From NCBI GenBank assembly GCA_947630745.1, contig CANRIT010000008.1, positions 1-58,902 on the forward strand: a stretch of DNA of 58,902 nucleotides. The letters run 5' to 3'. The notes beneath the pieces are model-generated. The model did not search any database. It saw only the letters and a list, made by a program, of their open reading frames with translations, and was not told where the DNA came from. Numbering within the stretch: the stretch's first letter is position 1; every line of letters begins with the position of its first letter. This document shows positions 25,566 to 34,791 of this stretch, one piece after another. A program made the translations under genes and the position numbers. The stretch is from an uncultured Clostridia bacterium. GTDB lineage: Bacteria; Bacillota; Clostridia; Christensenellales; UBA1242.

Positions 25566-25598
25566 ATTTTTAAAAAATTGCCACATTTTGTGACAATT
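25566..25598 (-). terminator. argS terminator
   Basis: Plus-strand AATTGCCACA (25576-25585) pairs with TGTGACAATT (25589-25598) with one G-U on the transcript, 3-nt loop, then a T run on the minus strand. It begins at the stop codon. Confidence 0.8.
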
Positions 25599-27262
25599 TA
25601 CATCTCTTTAAGCGGGTCAATGCAAATTAAATTAAACCCAACCGCCAGCGTACTTTTTAATGCCTTTACCAAATTTATTTTGGCTTGTGTGGTGGCGGGG
25701 TCGCTATCCAGCACGCGGGTGTTTACATAAAATTTGTTAAAAGTTTTGCACATATCCATAATGTAGTTGCAAATTATGCTTGCATCGCGTTTGTTAAGCG
25801 CAACAAAAATTGTGTTTACAAAATTGTTTATCATAATTGTAAGCGCGGCGGCATCGTCTTTTATGCAACTGTAATCAGGCTCAACATTTGTGGCGGTGTG
25901 CTTGCGCAAAATGCTTTCAAGCCGGGTGAAAGTGTACTGCATGTAAGGTGCGGTTTCGCCATCAAAACTAAACGCCTTTTCCACATCAAACACGCAATCT
26001 TTTGTGCGCTCAACTTTAAGCACACTGAAATTAAGCACGGCGCGCGCAACTTTTTCAACCACATCTTGCGGATTTTCAATTGAAAATTTGCGGGTGGAAA
26101 TAACCTCTTTTGCCTTGTTCTGCACATATTCAATAAGGTCGATAAGCACAGCTTGCTTGCCACGGCGCGAACTTATTTTCCCGTCTGGCAAACTGAATCT
26201 GCCATATGGTACATGCTCCATATTTTTGCTGAAATCAAACCCGCACAATTCAAGCACCTTAAAAATTTGGGCGAAATGCAAGCTTTGCGCCACATCGGTC
26301 ACGTACAAAAGTTTGTTAAATTTATAATCGTCATATCTTATCATCGCGGCAGCCAAATCGTGCGAGGCGTAGTTTGATGTGCCGTCCGATTTTTCCGCAA
26401 TGCAAACACCCAAATTGTAGGCGGATAAATCCACAATTTTTGCCCCTTCGCTTGTGGTTAAAAGATGTTTGTCGTTTAAGATTTTAAGCACTTTGTCCGC
26501 AAATGTGCTGAAATACATCTCGCCGCGATAGTCGTCAAATTTAAGCCCCAAAAATTCGAACATCTTGTTGGTTTCTTCCACCGCGATTTTAATAATTTTT
26601 TGATAGATTGGATAGATTTTTTCGTCCTTTTGTTCAATTTTTTTAAACAAATCACGCGCATATTGGCTAAGGGTAGGGTCGTGCTCTTCTTCTTGATTAA
26701 ACTTTATGTAATATTCCTGCAAAGCGTCGTTGCCGCGCGCTTCCACTTCTTCCATGCTGCCCCACTTTAAAAGCCCGCCAATAATTTTGCCAAAAGGTGT
26801 GCCAAAATCGCCATAAAAATTAAGCCGCTTAACAGTGTATCCGCAAAACTCAAACATGCGCGCTAAACTTTCGCCAATAATGGCGGTTTTAAGATGCCCA
26901 ATATGCAAAAATTTTGCAAGGTTTGGGCTGGCGTAATCAATAAGTATGGTTTTGTTGTTGCGTTTTTCTGGAGTAAGCGAAAAATCTGTTAAAATTTCTG
27001 CCGCAATTTTTGGCATGTTTAAAAAGAAATTTACATATCCATTAACCGCTTCCACACGCGCAACTTCTTGCCCAGTAACCACATTGCTTGCGATGTTTTT
27101 TGCAATGTCGGCTGGGCTTGTATGTAACAATTTGGCAAAGGCAAAACAAGGCAGACAATAATCTCCCTTGTCTGCGGATGCGGAAAGTGTAATATAGTCG
27201 GCAAAATCAATGCCCTCTATGCTGTAATTGATGTTCTGCAATATTTTAGTTTTTATATCCAT
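25598..27262 (-). CDS. argS: Arginyl-tRNA synthetase
   Basis: 554 residues, class I enzyme that charges tRNA-Arg. N-terminal tRNA D-loop-binding domain, catalytic signature ASPNLAKFLHIGHL with intact HIGH, the KMSKS-equivalent region KISSRRG (typical of bacterial ArgRS), and a helical DALR anticodon-binding domain. The promoter TTGAAA-N17-TACACT ends 6 nt before the ATG and there is no ribosome site, so the mRNA appears leaderless. No T-box was found, and there would be no room for one. Confidence 0.97.
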   Translation of the reverse strand: MDIKTKILQNINYSIEGIDFADYITLSASADKGDYCLPCFAFAKLLHTSPADIAKNIASNVVTGQEVARVEAVNGYVNFFLNMPKIAAEILTDFSLTPEKRNNKTILIDYASPNLAKFLHIGHLKTAIIGESLARMFEFCGYTVKRLNFYGDFGTPFGKIIGGLLKWGSMEEVEARGNDALQEYYIKFNQEEEHDPTLSQYARDLFKKIEQKDEKIYPIYQKIIKIAVEETNKMFEFLGLKFDDYRGEMYFSTFADKVLKILNDKHLLTTSEGAKIVDLSAYNLGVCIAEKSDGTSNYASHDLAAAMIRYDDYKFNKLLYVTDVAQSLHFAQIFKVLELCGFDFSKNMEHVPYGRFSLPDGKISSRRGKQAVLIDLIEYVQNKAKEVISTRKFSIENPQDVVEKVARAVLNFSVLKVERTKDCVFDVEKAFSFDGETAPYMQYTFTRLESILRKHTATNVEPDYSCIKDDAAALTIMINNFVNTIFVALNKRDASIICNYIMDMCKTFNKFYVNTRVLDSDPATTQAKINLVKALKSTLAVGFNLICIDPLKEM

Positions 27263-27268
27263 AGTTTT

Positions 27269-27297
27269 AGTGTAGCATAAAATTTATTTTTTTTCAA
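27269..27297 (-). promoter_or_regulatory. argS promoter (leaderless)
   Basis: On the minus strand TTGAAA (27297-27292), 17-nt spacer, TACACT (27274-27269) with TGC extended -10; the ATG follows after 6 nt. Confidence 0.75.
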
Positions 27298-27351
27298 TAA
27301 AAATTTTAAATATTATCAACTTTTAATTAAATAAATTGTGTTTTTTAAATT

Positions 27352-28290
27352 TTAATCCAAATTATTAATAAGTTCTTCAATCTGCGCCAAGTTTTCAAAA
27401 TGCAAAATCTCTTGTTTAATTTGCGTTGCGTTTTTGCTTGCGCGAACATACCACATAAGGTGTTTTTTAAAATAGGCAACCAAAGTTTTTTCTGTTTTAA
27501 AATATGTTTTTAAAAGTTCAAGGTGGTTGATAATCGCTTGCTTTTTGCTGTATGGCGGAGTTGTGCCTTTTAGTAAGGAAAATATCTCTGGGTTGCCAAG
27601 CGCGGCGCGGCCAATCATAACCCCAGCACAACCAATTTGTTTTGCGAAATTTGCGTCTTCAATGCTTATAATATCGCCACTCCAAAAAACGGGAATTTTT
27701 ACTGCATCAATCAATTTTTTGTATGCGGATTTGTCCACCTTGCCCGCGTATCCTTGTTCGCGCGTGCGGGCGTGAAGGGTCAAAAATTGCACCCCACATT
27801 CTTTACACATCTTGGCAAATTCAAGATAATTTTCCTGCCCATTAATGCCCAGCCTAAATTTTACCGACACTGGTTTATGGCAGTTTTCAACGAGCGCGGA
27901 AATAACTTTTTTGCTGTTTTGTAGGTCGCTCATCATGGCGCAGCCGTCTTTGTTTTTAACAATTTTTGGCGCGGGACAGCCGCAATTTAAATCAATTATG
28001 TCAAAATTTTTAAACGATTCCGCATCAAAGACGGGTTTGATGATGTCGGCTTCGTGCGTAAAAATTTGGCAACATCTTATGGCGGAACTATCTTCCCTAA
28101 GCATCTTTGATGTAATCGCGCTGTGATTATACAACGCCTTTAAACTTATCATCTCGCTAACCACCATATCCGCACCAAAATCCGCACAAATCTTTCTGAA
28201 TGCAAAATCGGTCACCCCAGCCATAGGGGCAAGGGCGTAGATAAATTTATTAAATTTAATTTGGTTGTTTTTAATTTCAATCGCTTTCAT
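27352..28290 (-). CDS. dus: tRNA-dihydrouridine synthase
   Basis: 312 residues, FMN-dependent TIM-barrel enzyme that reduces uridines in tRNA. Motifs: LAPMAGVTDFAFR, the catalytic Cys in NCGCPAPK, VKFRLG, LHARTREQGY and phosphate-binding GDI and GVMIGRAALGNP. It looks closest to the DusB type common in Firmicutes. The -10 TATAAT ends 7 nt before the ATG with no ribosome site. It is divergent from the flippase gene and its end lies 54 nt before the argS promoter. Confidence 0.95.
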   Translation of the reverse strand: MKAIEIKNNQIKFNKFIYALAPMAGVTDFAFRKICADFGADMVVSEMISLKALYNHSAITSKMLREDSSAIRCCQIFTHEADIIKPVFDAESFKNFDIIDLNCGCPAPKIVKNKDGCAMMSDLQNSKKVISALVENCHKPVSVKFRLGINGQENYLEFAKMCKECGVQFLTLHARTREQGYAGKVDKSAYKKLIDAVKIPVFWSGDIISIEDANFAKQIGCAGVMIGRAALGNPEIFSLLKGTTPPYSKKQAIINHLELLKTYFKTEKTLVAYFKKHLMWYVRASKNATQIKQEILHFENLAQIEELINNLD

Positions 28291-28297
28291 GCAAAAA

Positions 28298-28324
28298 TTA
28301 TATAAAAATTGTGCAAATTTTCAA
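28298..28324 (-). promoter_or_regulatory. dus promoter (leaderless)
   Basis: TATAAT (28303-28298, minus strand) with TTGAAA at 15-nt or TTTGAA at 16-nt spacing; the -35 is less certain than the -10. The ATG is 7 nt past the -10. Confidence 0.55.
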
Positions 28325-28357
28325 AATAATTTTGTTGTTTTTACAAAAAATATGGTT

Positions 28358-29848
28358 ATGAAAGCAAAAAGTATGTTGTCGGGCGCAATTATGTTGTCGA
28401 TTGGCGGAATTTTGGCAAAAGTTTTTTCCGCGCTTTATAGGATTTTTTTAACGCGCATTTTGGGTGGGCAGGGCATTGGAATTTATCAACTGGTTTTTCC
28501 ACTTTATTCACTTTGCGTGGTGCTGTCAAGCGCGGGCATACCAATGGCAATTTCAAAGGTGATTGCAAAAAATAAGGGTAATGATGGAGGGATTGTAAAA
28601 AAGTGTTTGCAGTTTTCAATTATAATTTCGCTTGTGCTTGGCATAATTGTGGTTTTGTTAAGTAAGCCGCTTGCAAGTTTGCAAGGGGTATGGGGTATAT
28701 ATGTTTGCTATCTTTTGCTTGCCCCAACCATAATATTGGTTAGCATTTCAAGCGTGTTGCGTGGATATTTTCAAGGCAAACAAAATTATACTCCCAGCGC
28801 GCTATCCAACATTTTGGAGCAAGCCACAAAATTTACTTTTGGCATTTCGCTTTCGCTTGCACTTGCAAAAATAAGCATGATGTGGGCAATTTATGGCGCA
28901 ATTTTTGCCATTGTGTTAAGCGAGGTTGTGTCGCTATTGTTGCTAGTAATTTACATAAAAAAATACAAGCTGTCGCCCGCCAAGCAAAAGGTGCAAATAA
29001 AGCCTATTTTAAAGGACATTTTGCCCATAACGGCCACAAACGCAATTATGCCAATTGCAAGCTTTGTTGATAGTTTAATTGTGGTAAATTTGCTTGCAAT
29101 AAATTTCAGCAAATCGCACGCGATTTTTCTGTATGGCTTGTCAACTGGCGCGGTGGGCAGTCTTATTGGACTTCCTACAATATTTTCGTTTGCACTGGCA
29201 AGTGTAATTTTGCCAAACATTGTGGGCAGAACAAATTTAAACAGCCAATTTAAACTTAATTTCACCTTAAAACTTGTGCTTATTTTAACCTTGCCGTGTG
29301 TGGTTTTGTTTGCAGTCGCCCCAAAACAAATCTTGTCAATACTATACGGAAATCGTATAGGAGTGGAGGGTATAAACATTTCTGCCATGCTGCTTGTTAT
29401 ATCGGGGGTGGGGGTATTGTTTTTGGCGGTGCAACAACTGCTTTCAACTGGGTTGCAAGCGGCGGAAAGGCGGCGCGTAACTGTAAAAAATCTGCTGGTT
29501 GCAGTTGCTTGCAAATTTGTTGTGGAAATTGTGCTTTTGCCAATTAAACAAATAAACATCTACGCGCTGGCTATTGGCAACACGGTGTGCTATTTTGCCG
29601 CCATGATTTTAAATTATTTCGACATTTTAAAGGTGTACAAATTTAATTTGCGCGGCGGATTTATGCTTAAACTAATTTGCGCCAACTTTTTTGTGATGCT
29701 GATAACAATTGTTCTGTTTAATTTTGGTTCGGGTTTAATATATAATTTGTCCGTTTTGTTGCTGGTGCTGGTTTTGTATTTGTGGGTTCTATATAGCAGC
29801 AAAATTTTCAGCAAAAAAGAGATGGCGTACTTTAAATATAGGGTATAA
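28358..29848 (+). CDS. SpoVB/MurJ-like oligosaccharide flippase
   Basis: About 496 residues with some 12-14 membrane spans and the MOP superfamily pattern: AIMLSIGGILAKVFSALYRIFLTRILGGQGIGIYQL near the N-terminus, YFQGKQNYTPSALSNILEQ and LSTGLQAAERR further on. Closest in form to the stage V sporulation protein B group, which probably flips lipid-linked cell-wall precursors. ATG at 28352 and 28358 are both possible and neither has a ribosome site; family starts (MKxxSxL) favour 28358. Promoter elements here are weak. Confidence 0.88.
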   Translation: MKAKSMLSGAIMLSIGGILAKVFSALYRIFLTRILGGQGIGIYQLVFPLYSLCVVLSSAGIPMAISKVIAKNKGNDGGIVKKCLQFSIIISLVLGIIVVLLSKPLASLQGVWGIYVCYLLLAPTIILVSISSVLRGYFQGKQNYTPSALSNILEQATKFTFGISLSLALAKISMMWAIYGAIFAIVLSEVVSLLLLVIYIKKYKLSPAKQKVQIKPILKDILPITATNAIMPIASFVDSLIVVNLLAINFSKSHAIFLYGLSTGAVGSLIGLPTIFSFALASVILPNIVGRTNLNSQFKLNFTLKLVLILTLPCVVLFAVAPKQILSILYGNRIGVEGINISAMLLVISGVGVLFLAVQQLLSTGLQAAERRRVTVKNLLVAVACKFVVEIVLLPIKQINIYALAIGNTVCYFAAMILNYFDILKVYKFNLRGGFMLKLICANFFVMLITIVLFNFGSGLIYNLSVLLLVLVLYLWVLYSSKIFSKKEMAYFKYRV

Positions 29849-29902
29849 CAAAAATTTTTGTTTAAAAATTGTTTTGCGGGATATTATTTTTACGGAGGAA
29901 GT

Positions 29903-30184
29903 ATGAATAAAAATCAATTTGTAAACGAAGTGTATAGCAAAACAAAGCTTACCAAAAAGGAATGCCGCTTGTGTTTGGATGCGATTTTGTCTGTTATAAC
30001 CGATGCGCTTTCTAACGGCGAAAGCGTGACCTTGTCCAATTTTGGCAAGTTTAAAGTGAACGAAGTTAAAAGCAAGCCGATGTATAGTTTTAAAACCAAA
30101 CAAACTCAAATTTTTTCCGCTCGCCGTGCCCCAAGTTTTAAAGCAAGCGACAATTTAAAGAAAAAAACCAGCGCTGGCTGGTAA
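29903..30184 (+). CDS. HU-family DNA-binding protein
   Basis: 93 residues, dimeric nucleoid protein that bends DNA. Helical dimer core (MNKNQFVNEVYSKTKLTKKECRLCL split over two helices), then GESVTLSNFGKFKV, an arm with RRAPSFKASDNLKKK, and a short SAGW end. The arm intercalation region is divergent from the canonical GRNPxTG, so specificity may differ. The ATG at 29903 has GGAGG 4 nt upstream; earlier in-frame ATGs have none. It lies 54 nt after the flippase gene. Confidence 0.9.
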   Translation: MNKNQFVNEVYSKTKLTKKECRLCLDAILSVITDALSNGESVTLSNFGKFKVNEVKSKPMYSFKTKQTQIFSARRAPSFKASDNLKKKTSAGW

Positions 30185-30190
30185 TTTTTT
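30167..30190 (+). terminator. HU terminator overlapping the stop codon
   Basis: ACCAGC (30167-30172) with GCTGGT (30177-30182), 4-nt loop, T run to 30190. Confidence 0.75.
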
Positions 30191-30629
30191 ACTTTTTGCG
30201 CTTGTTTTTGAAAAAATTTTTGATTAATGCCTGATTTTCTTCTTCGTAATCTGGCTCAAAAATTGCGGTGGTGGTGTGGTTTAAAGTGTTGTTTAAAATG
30301 TTAAATCGGCTTATTCCGCCACTTGAAATATCTTTTGCAGCATAATGCACCTCTTTTATACGCGCATTAACAATCGCGCCCGCACACATTGGGCAAGGCT
30401 CCAAATTAACATACATAACACAGCCGTCAAGCCGCCAAGATTTAAGCTTTTTGTTTGCCTTTTCAATTGCGCGTATTTCGGCATGGTGGGTGGCAATGTT
30501 GTCCTTTTCCCGCGTGTTGAATGCGCTTGCAATAATTTTGTTATCTTTAACAATCACCGCGCCCACTGGCACTTCCCCCAAACAATCTGCGGTGTAACCT
30601 AAAGTGGTAGCCTTTTTCATGTAATCCAT
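30189..30629 (-). CDS. tadA: tRNA adenosine deaminase TadA
   Basis: 146 residues; converts adenosine 34 of tRNA-Arg (ACG) to inosine. Zinc site HAEIRA and PCPMCAGA, with the catalytic Glu in HAE. GAGGT lies 8 nt before the ATG at 30629. An upstream in-frame extension to 30707 has no ribosome site and lies inside the peptidase gene. The first 83 nt overlap the end of the M14 peptidase gene in a different frame. Confidence 0.95.
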   Translation of the reverse strand: MDYMKKATTLGYTADCLGEVPVGAVIVKDNKIIASAFNTREKDNIATHHAEIRAIEKANKKLKSWRLDGCVMYVNLEPCPMCAGAIVNARIKEVHYAAKDISSGGISRFNILNNTLNHTTTAIFEPDYEEENQALIKNFFKNKRKK

Positions 30630-31536
30630 AATTTTGACCTCTAATATATTGTTGCACATTTGGGGACAAAAAGTCAATTCTATTTGCGTATTCTTTTGCA
30701 AGTTCAAGCGCTTTTAGTGGAATATCTTTGTTTCGCTCGTAAATTTCGGGCAAACTATCCTCATCAAGCGGGTGGGGTAAATTTTCGTCACCAACTTCAA
30801 AGGTGTAGGCGGGTATGGTAAGTGAATTTATGCACCAATCCTTATACCCCCCAGAGCTATTTTCAGTAAACACAAGTGGATAGCCAGTTATTGCACTAAA
30901 TTGCTCACCAATCGCTTGGTCGCGCTGTTGATTTTGCTCGCTCATCCCGTCAAAACCCCAGTAGATAATGTTGCCCTTTGTGTGGTAAGAAATTGTTAAA
31001 AGAGGCTTGTTTTTAAGTGTAAAAGCAATTAAATCGCGCACTTCGCGTTCACTTTCTGGGTAAAACCCAACAAAATCTTCAGTTGCGGGGCAAAAAACAT
31101 TTTGGCTGCCCGTACCCCAAAGGGCATCAAAATTTGTGTTTAAATCCACCAAATTTATGTTGGCTTTGTATTGGCTGAAATCGGTACTTCCGCCATTTGC
31201 GTCTGTTAAATAATTGCGTGTAATTTGGCAAGGCACACTATCTATGCCGTCAAGCACAAGTTGCGCGCCGTCTGGGTCGGTTAAAAACACAAAATATATA
31301 CCCCCACCCCGCACGGTATCGTTTAAAAACAAATTCCGCGCTTGCTCAACCATTAAAAGCGAGGTTATGTATTCGCGCGCATGTATTCCGCCTTGAATAA
31401 TAACTTGCGGACCAGCGTATTCGCCAACATGGGTAGCCAAAATATTTTTGCCTAGTACAGATTTGCCGATGTTAAAAAGTTCCAAGCCTTCGTCTTGCAA
31501 CTGCACAATTCTTGAAATAAGTTGTTGATATGTCAT
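30547..31536 (-). CDS. M14-family zinc carboxypeptidase
   Basis: 329 residues, no signal peptide. Zinc ligands in GGIHAREYI (HXXE) and ISYHTKGN; the catalytic Glu is in FEVGDENLPHPLDE. The set resembles gamma-D-glutamyl-L-diamino-acid peptidases that trim cell-wall peptides, so a role in recycling is inferred. Start at 31536 follows TTTGGAG; the frame open to 31632 has no ribosome site. The last 27 codons overlap tadA out of frame, so the C-terminus (RLHRRLFGGSASGRGDC) is simply read from the tadA start, suggesting that an earlier stop was lost. Confidence 0.88.
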   Translation of the reverse strand: MTYQQLISRIVQLQDEGLELFNIGKSVLGKNILATHVGEYAGPQVIIQGGIHAREYITSLLMVEQARNLFLNDTVRGGGIYFVFLTDPDGAQLVLDGIDSVPCQITRNYLTDANGGSTDFSQYKANINLVDLNTNFDALWGTGSQNVFCPATEDFVGFYPESEREVRDLIAFTLKNKPLLTISYHTKGNIIYWGFDGMSEQNQQRDQAIGEQFSAITGYPLVFTENSSGGYKDWCINSLTIPAYTFEVGDENLPHPLDEDSLPEIYERNKDIPLKALELAKEYANRIDFLSPNVQQYIRGQNYGLHEKGYHFRLHRRLFGGSASGRGDC

Positions 31537-31618
31537 AAAACTCCAAAATCCATTGTTATTTATGATAACTTCACACTTTTTGTTAAAAAAATTGCCAGCG
31601 CGGCAATAAATTTTATAT

Positions 31619-32266
31619 CTATTTTGTAACACAATTATAACTTAAATCAATAAGTTCTTTTAGCTTTTGCTTGGAAATTTGGCTGTTTAAAAGCACAGTA
31701 AACCAGTGGATTTTATTCATGTGATAGGCAGCAAAAATATTTTTGTTGTCAATGATTTTTTTAACAAAATTTGGCGCGGCTTTAAGGTTTAAAACATCCA
31801 CCATGTTGTTGTGTTTTAATCCAAGTTTGTCCGCAGTTATATCCATAATTATTGCAAACCATTTTTGTTTTGGATTTTTAAATGTGCAGCAATTTGGATA
31901 ATCCTCCCAGGGGTATTCGGGCAAAACACCATACTTTTGTTTTATATAATCAATAACAAACTGTTTTGTGTTATCAAAAACAAAGCAGTTGGCAACAATT
32001 TCATTTGCAAGGTGCGTCACTTTACTTCGCAGTTCAAGCACAAATCCGCTTTGCAAATTTTCTATATTCAGCATTTCGTAATCGGTGTTAAAATTTACAT
32101 CAAAAAGGTTTATATCCAGATGATTTTGCTTAACACAAACCTTTGCAATAAAATCGTCATTTATGGGTTTGTTTAGGTAAAAACAATCGGATTTTTGCGT
32201 AAATCCATATTTTTTTGCAAGTTTTTTATCAAAATTGCCGCTTGATAGCAAAAAATCAAAATTCAT
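31619..32266 (-). CDS. MmcQ/YjbR-family protein
   Basis: 215 residues with a C-terminal MmcQ/YjbR domain: YPWEDYPNCCTFKNPKQKWFAIIM, LNLKAAPNFV, NKIHWFTVLLN and ELIDLSY. The N-terminal 90 residues form an extra domain seen in longer family members. The fold is CyaY-like and may bind DNA; role unknown. AAAGGAC precedes the ATG. It lies 10 nt after rlmH on the same strand and belongs to a run of close genes. Confidence 0.88.
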   Translation of the reverse strand: MNFDFLLSSGNFDKKLAKKYGFTQKSDCFYLNKPINDDFIAKVCVKQNHLDINLFDVNFNTDYEMLNIENLQSGFVLELRSKVTHLANEIVANCFVFDNTKQFVIDYIKQKYGVLPEYPWEDYPNCCTFKNPKQKWFAIIMDITADKLGLKHNNMVDVLNLKAAPNFVKKIIDNKNIFAAYHMNKIHWFTVLLNSQISKQKLKELIDLSYNCVTK

Positions 32267-32276
32267 ATGTGTCCTT

Positions 32277-32732
32277 TTATTTGTGGTAGGCGATGTTGTT
32301 AATTATTGTGTACGCGCGGTAAAGTTGTTCCAAAAATATCACGCGCATAAGTTGGTGCGGGAAGGTTAAAAGTGAAAACGACATGCGCTCGTCCGCTACT
32401 GATTTAATCTTTTCGCTAAGCCCGTTTGATGCGCCAATAACAAAGGTTATTTCGCTTGTGGTCTGTGACAATTTGTCTAGCTTGCTTGCAAGTTGTGGGC
32501 TGGTAAGTTCTTTACCCAGCACATCCAAAACCACAACATAACCCTTTAAATATGGGCTTATCTTTTTTGCATCTTTTTCAAGTGCCAAGGTGATGTTTTG
32601 ATTTACAGTTTCTTCAATTTCCACAATTTTAAGCGTGCAAAAGCGGGACAGCCGTTTTGCATACTCGTCAACGGCAGCCTTCCAATAATTTTCCTTTAAA
32701 AATCCCATGCATACAAGGTTTATTTTTATCAT
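32277..32732 (-). CDS. rlmH: 23S rRNA pseudouridine-1915 N3-methyltransferase RlmH
   Basis: 151 residues, SPOUT (trefoil-knot) methyltransferase acting on the 70S ribosome. Marks: GYVVVLDVLGKELTS, FVIGASNGLSE and the nearly invariant C-terminus HQLMRVIFLEQLYRAYTIINNIAYHK (split across the active site). The ATG at 32732 overlaps the preceding stop as ATGA and has GGGGGA upstream; the upstream frame extension is not used. Confidence 0.96.
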   Translation of the reverse strand: MIKINLVCMGFLKENYWKAAVDEYAKRLSRFCTLKIVEIEETVNQNITLALEKDAKKISPYLKGYVVVLDVLGKELTSPQLASKLDKLSQTTSEITFVIGASNGLSEKIKSVADERMSFSLLTFPHQLMRVIFLEQLYRAYTIINNIAYHK

Positions 32733-33790
32733 AAAATCCCCCAAACAAAACTGCACGCGGTAACAAGCCCCGCCAGCACAAGGCAGCAGATTACAAATAT
32801 GTTGTCAACAAATTTAAACTTAAATTTTTCTTTAGTCGCGATTACGCTAAGCCCCCTTGCTTGCTGCAAAATATAGTTGGTTTGCTTAACTTTTTCTGCC
32901 ATTTCCTCAGGCGGAAGATTTTCAAAATTAAGGTTTTTAACAATTTGCCTAACCTGCATTTTTGCCCGCTCGTGTTTAAGTTTTTTAACAAGCAAAACAT
33001 ACAGCCCCAAAATGCCCGCCACAGCCACAAAACTAAACAAAATATACAAAATTGGATTGACCGACAAAAATGTCAAAAATTTATAGTACGCGGTTGGAAT
33101 TTTCCAATTAAGTTGCCCGCCATAATACATAAATGTGCTAAGCGCGTTGTTCATAAAATGGATTATCATGGTTGGATAAATGCTTTGCGAAGCCATCAAA
33201 ACCACCCCCATCAAAAAGCCAAGTATTGCCGCGTAAAAGAATTGTTCAATGTTTAAGTGCATCAGCCCAAACAGCAAACTTGATATATACAAGCAATACC
33301 GGGGGTGGGCATAATGTTTGCCCGCAGATAAAAGTATGCCGCGGTGCAAAACTTCTTCACACACGGCTGGGAAAATACACCCCAAAATAAACTCTTGCAA
33401 AAGCGCGCCATAATTTGCGCTTGATGTAGCAAGGGTTTTAACCGACAAATTTATGGATTCATATCCAAAAAAGTGGATAACTGTGGCAAAAAAGCTTGCA
33501 ACAAACGAGTTTAAAAAGTACAACAAAAAGCCAAGCTCAATGGCAATTATCAGCATAACCGCGCTTATTTTTTTAAAGCCCAAATCGGATAGCGTCTTTT
33601 TAAAGTCTTTTGAAATAAAAGCCGTGTAAAGCAGCAGCGGAATTGAAAGCATGGTTACAATTTGTATAAGGGTGGATGAAATTATGCTGTTTGTAATTAT
33701 GCCCGAATAGCCCAAAATAAACAAGCATACCACCATCACAAGTGCTATGTAGTAGATAAGGCTGATTTTTAAAAAGTTTTTATTTCCCAT
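32729..33790 (-). CDS. CPBP-family intramembrane metalloprotease (first)
   Basis: 353 residues, about eight membrane spans. CPBP/Abi motifs: EEVLHRG, FGLMHLN and HFMNNALS give the Glu and His catalytic or metal ligands inside the membrane. Followed by a roughly 60-residue cytoplasmic region and a final C-terminal hydrophobic helix. Family members process prenylated or membrane proteins (Rce1-like) or give bacteriocin self-immunity; substrate unknown. AGGAG before the ATG at 33790 overlaps the stop of the upstream homologue; the two adjacent CPBP genes are co-transcribed. Confidence 0.9.
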   Translation of the reverse strand: MGNKNFLKISLIYYIALVMVVCLFILGYSGIITNSIISSTLIQIVTMLSIPLLLYTAFISKDFKKTLSDLGFKKISAVMLIIAIELGFLLYFLNSFVASFFATVIHFFGYESINLSVKTLATSSANYGALLQEFILGCIFPAVCEEVLHRGILLSAGKHYAHPRYCLYISSLLFGLMHLNIEQFFYAAILGFLMGVVLMASQSIYPTMIIHFMNNALSTFMYYGGQLNWKIPTAYYKFLTFLSVNPILYILFSFVAVAGILGLYVLLVKKLKHERAKMQVRQIVKNLNFENLPPEEMAEKVKQTNYILQQARGLSVIATKEKFKFKFVDNIFVICCLVLAGLVTACSFVWGIL

Positions 33791-33797
33791 TTTTCTC

Positions 33798-34685
33798 CTA
33801 CGCCACAATTGAAAACACAATCCACATCACAATCATAATAGAAAACGCACCAATCACCCAAAACTTATCTTTGCCAAAATTTTGCGTTTTGCTGCCCTTG
33901 TTTTTAAAGAACATCGCGTACAAAATTAAGCCAAGGTAAATTGTCACCAACACAACCGCCAAAATTATATAACTAAAATGATTAAACACAAGCGGAATGT
34001 TGAAATACGCCACAGCAAGTGCCAAAAAGTTGTTGGTTAGGTGCATGGCTATTGTATATATTATGTTATTTTCTTTATACATTATGATTGAAAGCAGCAT
34101 GCCAAACAGAATTGGATACACAAGTTGATATGGTGACAGGTGGAAAATTGCAAACGAAAGCGCGCTTAAGATAACGCAAACCGCCTTGCCATATGGCTTG
34201 TATCCGCGTGTGATTATTCCCCTAAACAGCAGCTCTTCGCCAATTGCGGGCAAAATTGCAAGCGAAAATATGCCAACAACAAAATCGGACGGGTGGCTTA
34301 TGTCAATGCCGTTTGAATGCGCACCAAGTTTTGTTAAAAGGCTGTCCACGCAATTTACAATTGGATACAAGCAAAAGAATGCCGCAATTGCAATGGCAAG
34401 GTAGATAATCAACTTCTTTGGGCTGACTTTGTAGTTTAATTTTTCACTTGATTTTTTGTTGAAATAGATAAATATTGAAACAAACACCGTTTCCATAATT
34501 ATGGTTTGGATTAAATAGGCATATTTGCCGTCCATAAAAATGTCAAAATTTTCCGTGTTGCCGGCAACAATTTGGCTGACAGTTGCGCCAATTAAGGTAA
34601 ACGCAAGCAAGGCAAGCTGGCAAAAAACAAAGCCTAGCACCCAGGCGATTGAAGAATGAAACGCGTTTAACTCTAATTTCCCCAT
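33798..34685 (-). CDS. CPBP-family intramembrane metalloprotease (second)
   Basis: 295 residues, several membrane spans, with EELLFRGII, FAIFHLS and HLTNN motifs. It heads an operon with the other CPBP gene, rlmH and the MmcQ/YjbR gene, linked by overlaps or short gaps. The promoter's TATAAT ends 6 nt before ATG 34685; a TTG at 34700 would fall in the promoter. No ribosome site, so probably leaderless. The two homologues differ clearly in sequence and length, so this is not a recent duplication. Confidence 0.9.
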   Translation of the reverse strand: MGKLELNAFHSSIAWVLGFVFCQLALLAFTLIGATVSQIVAGNTENFDIFMDGKYAYLIQTIIMETVFVSIFIYFNKKSSEKLNYKVSPKKLIIYLAIAIAAFFCLYPIVNCVDSLLTKLGAHSNGIDISHPSDFVVGIFSLAILPAIGEELLFRGIITRGYKPYGKAVCVILSALSFAIFHLSPYQLVYPILFGMLLSIIMYKENNIIYTIAMHLTNNFLALAVAYFNIPLVFNHFSYIILAVVLVTIYLGLILYAMFFKNKGSKTQNFGKDKFWVIGAFSIMIVMWIVFSIVA

Positions 34686-34691
34686 ATTTAA

Positions 34692-34720
34692 ATTATACAA
34701 AATAATTTAAATTTAATCAA
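34692..34720 (-). promoter_or_regulatory. Promoter of the CPBP-rlmH operon (leaderless)
   Basis: On the minus strand TTGATT (34720-34715), 17-nt spacer, TATAAT (34697-34692); the ATG starts after 6 nt. Confidence 0.8.
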
Positions 34721-34791
34721 TTTAATTAGGTAATTTTTTTCGTTTATATTCATATATTTTAGTAAATTTGCAATTTTTTTGGAGTTGAAAT

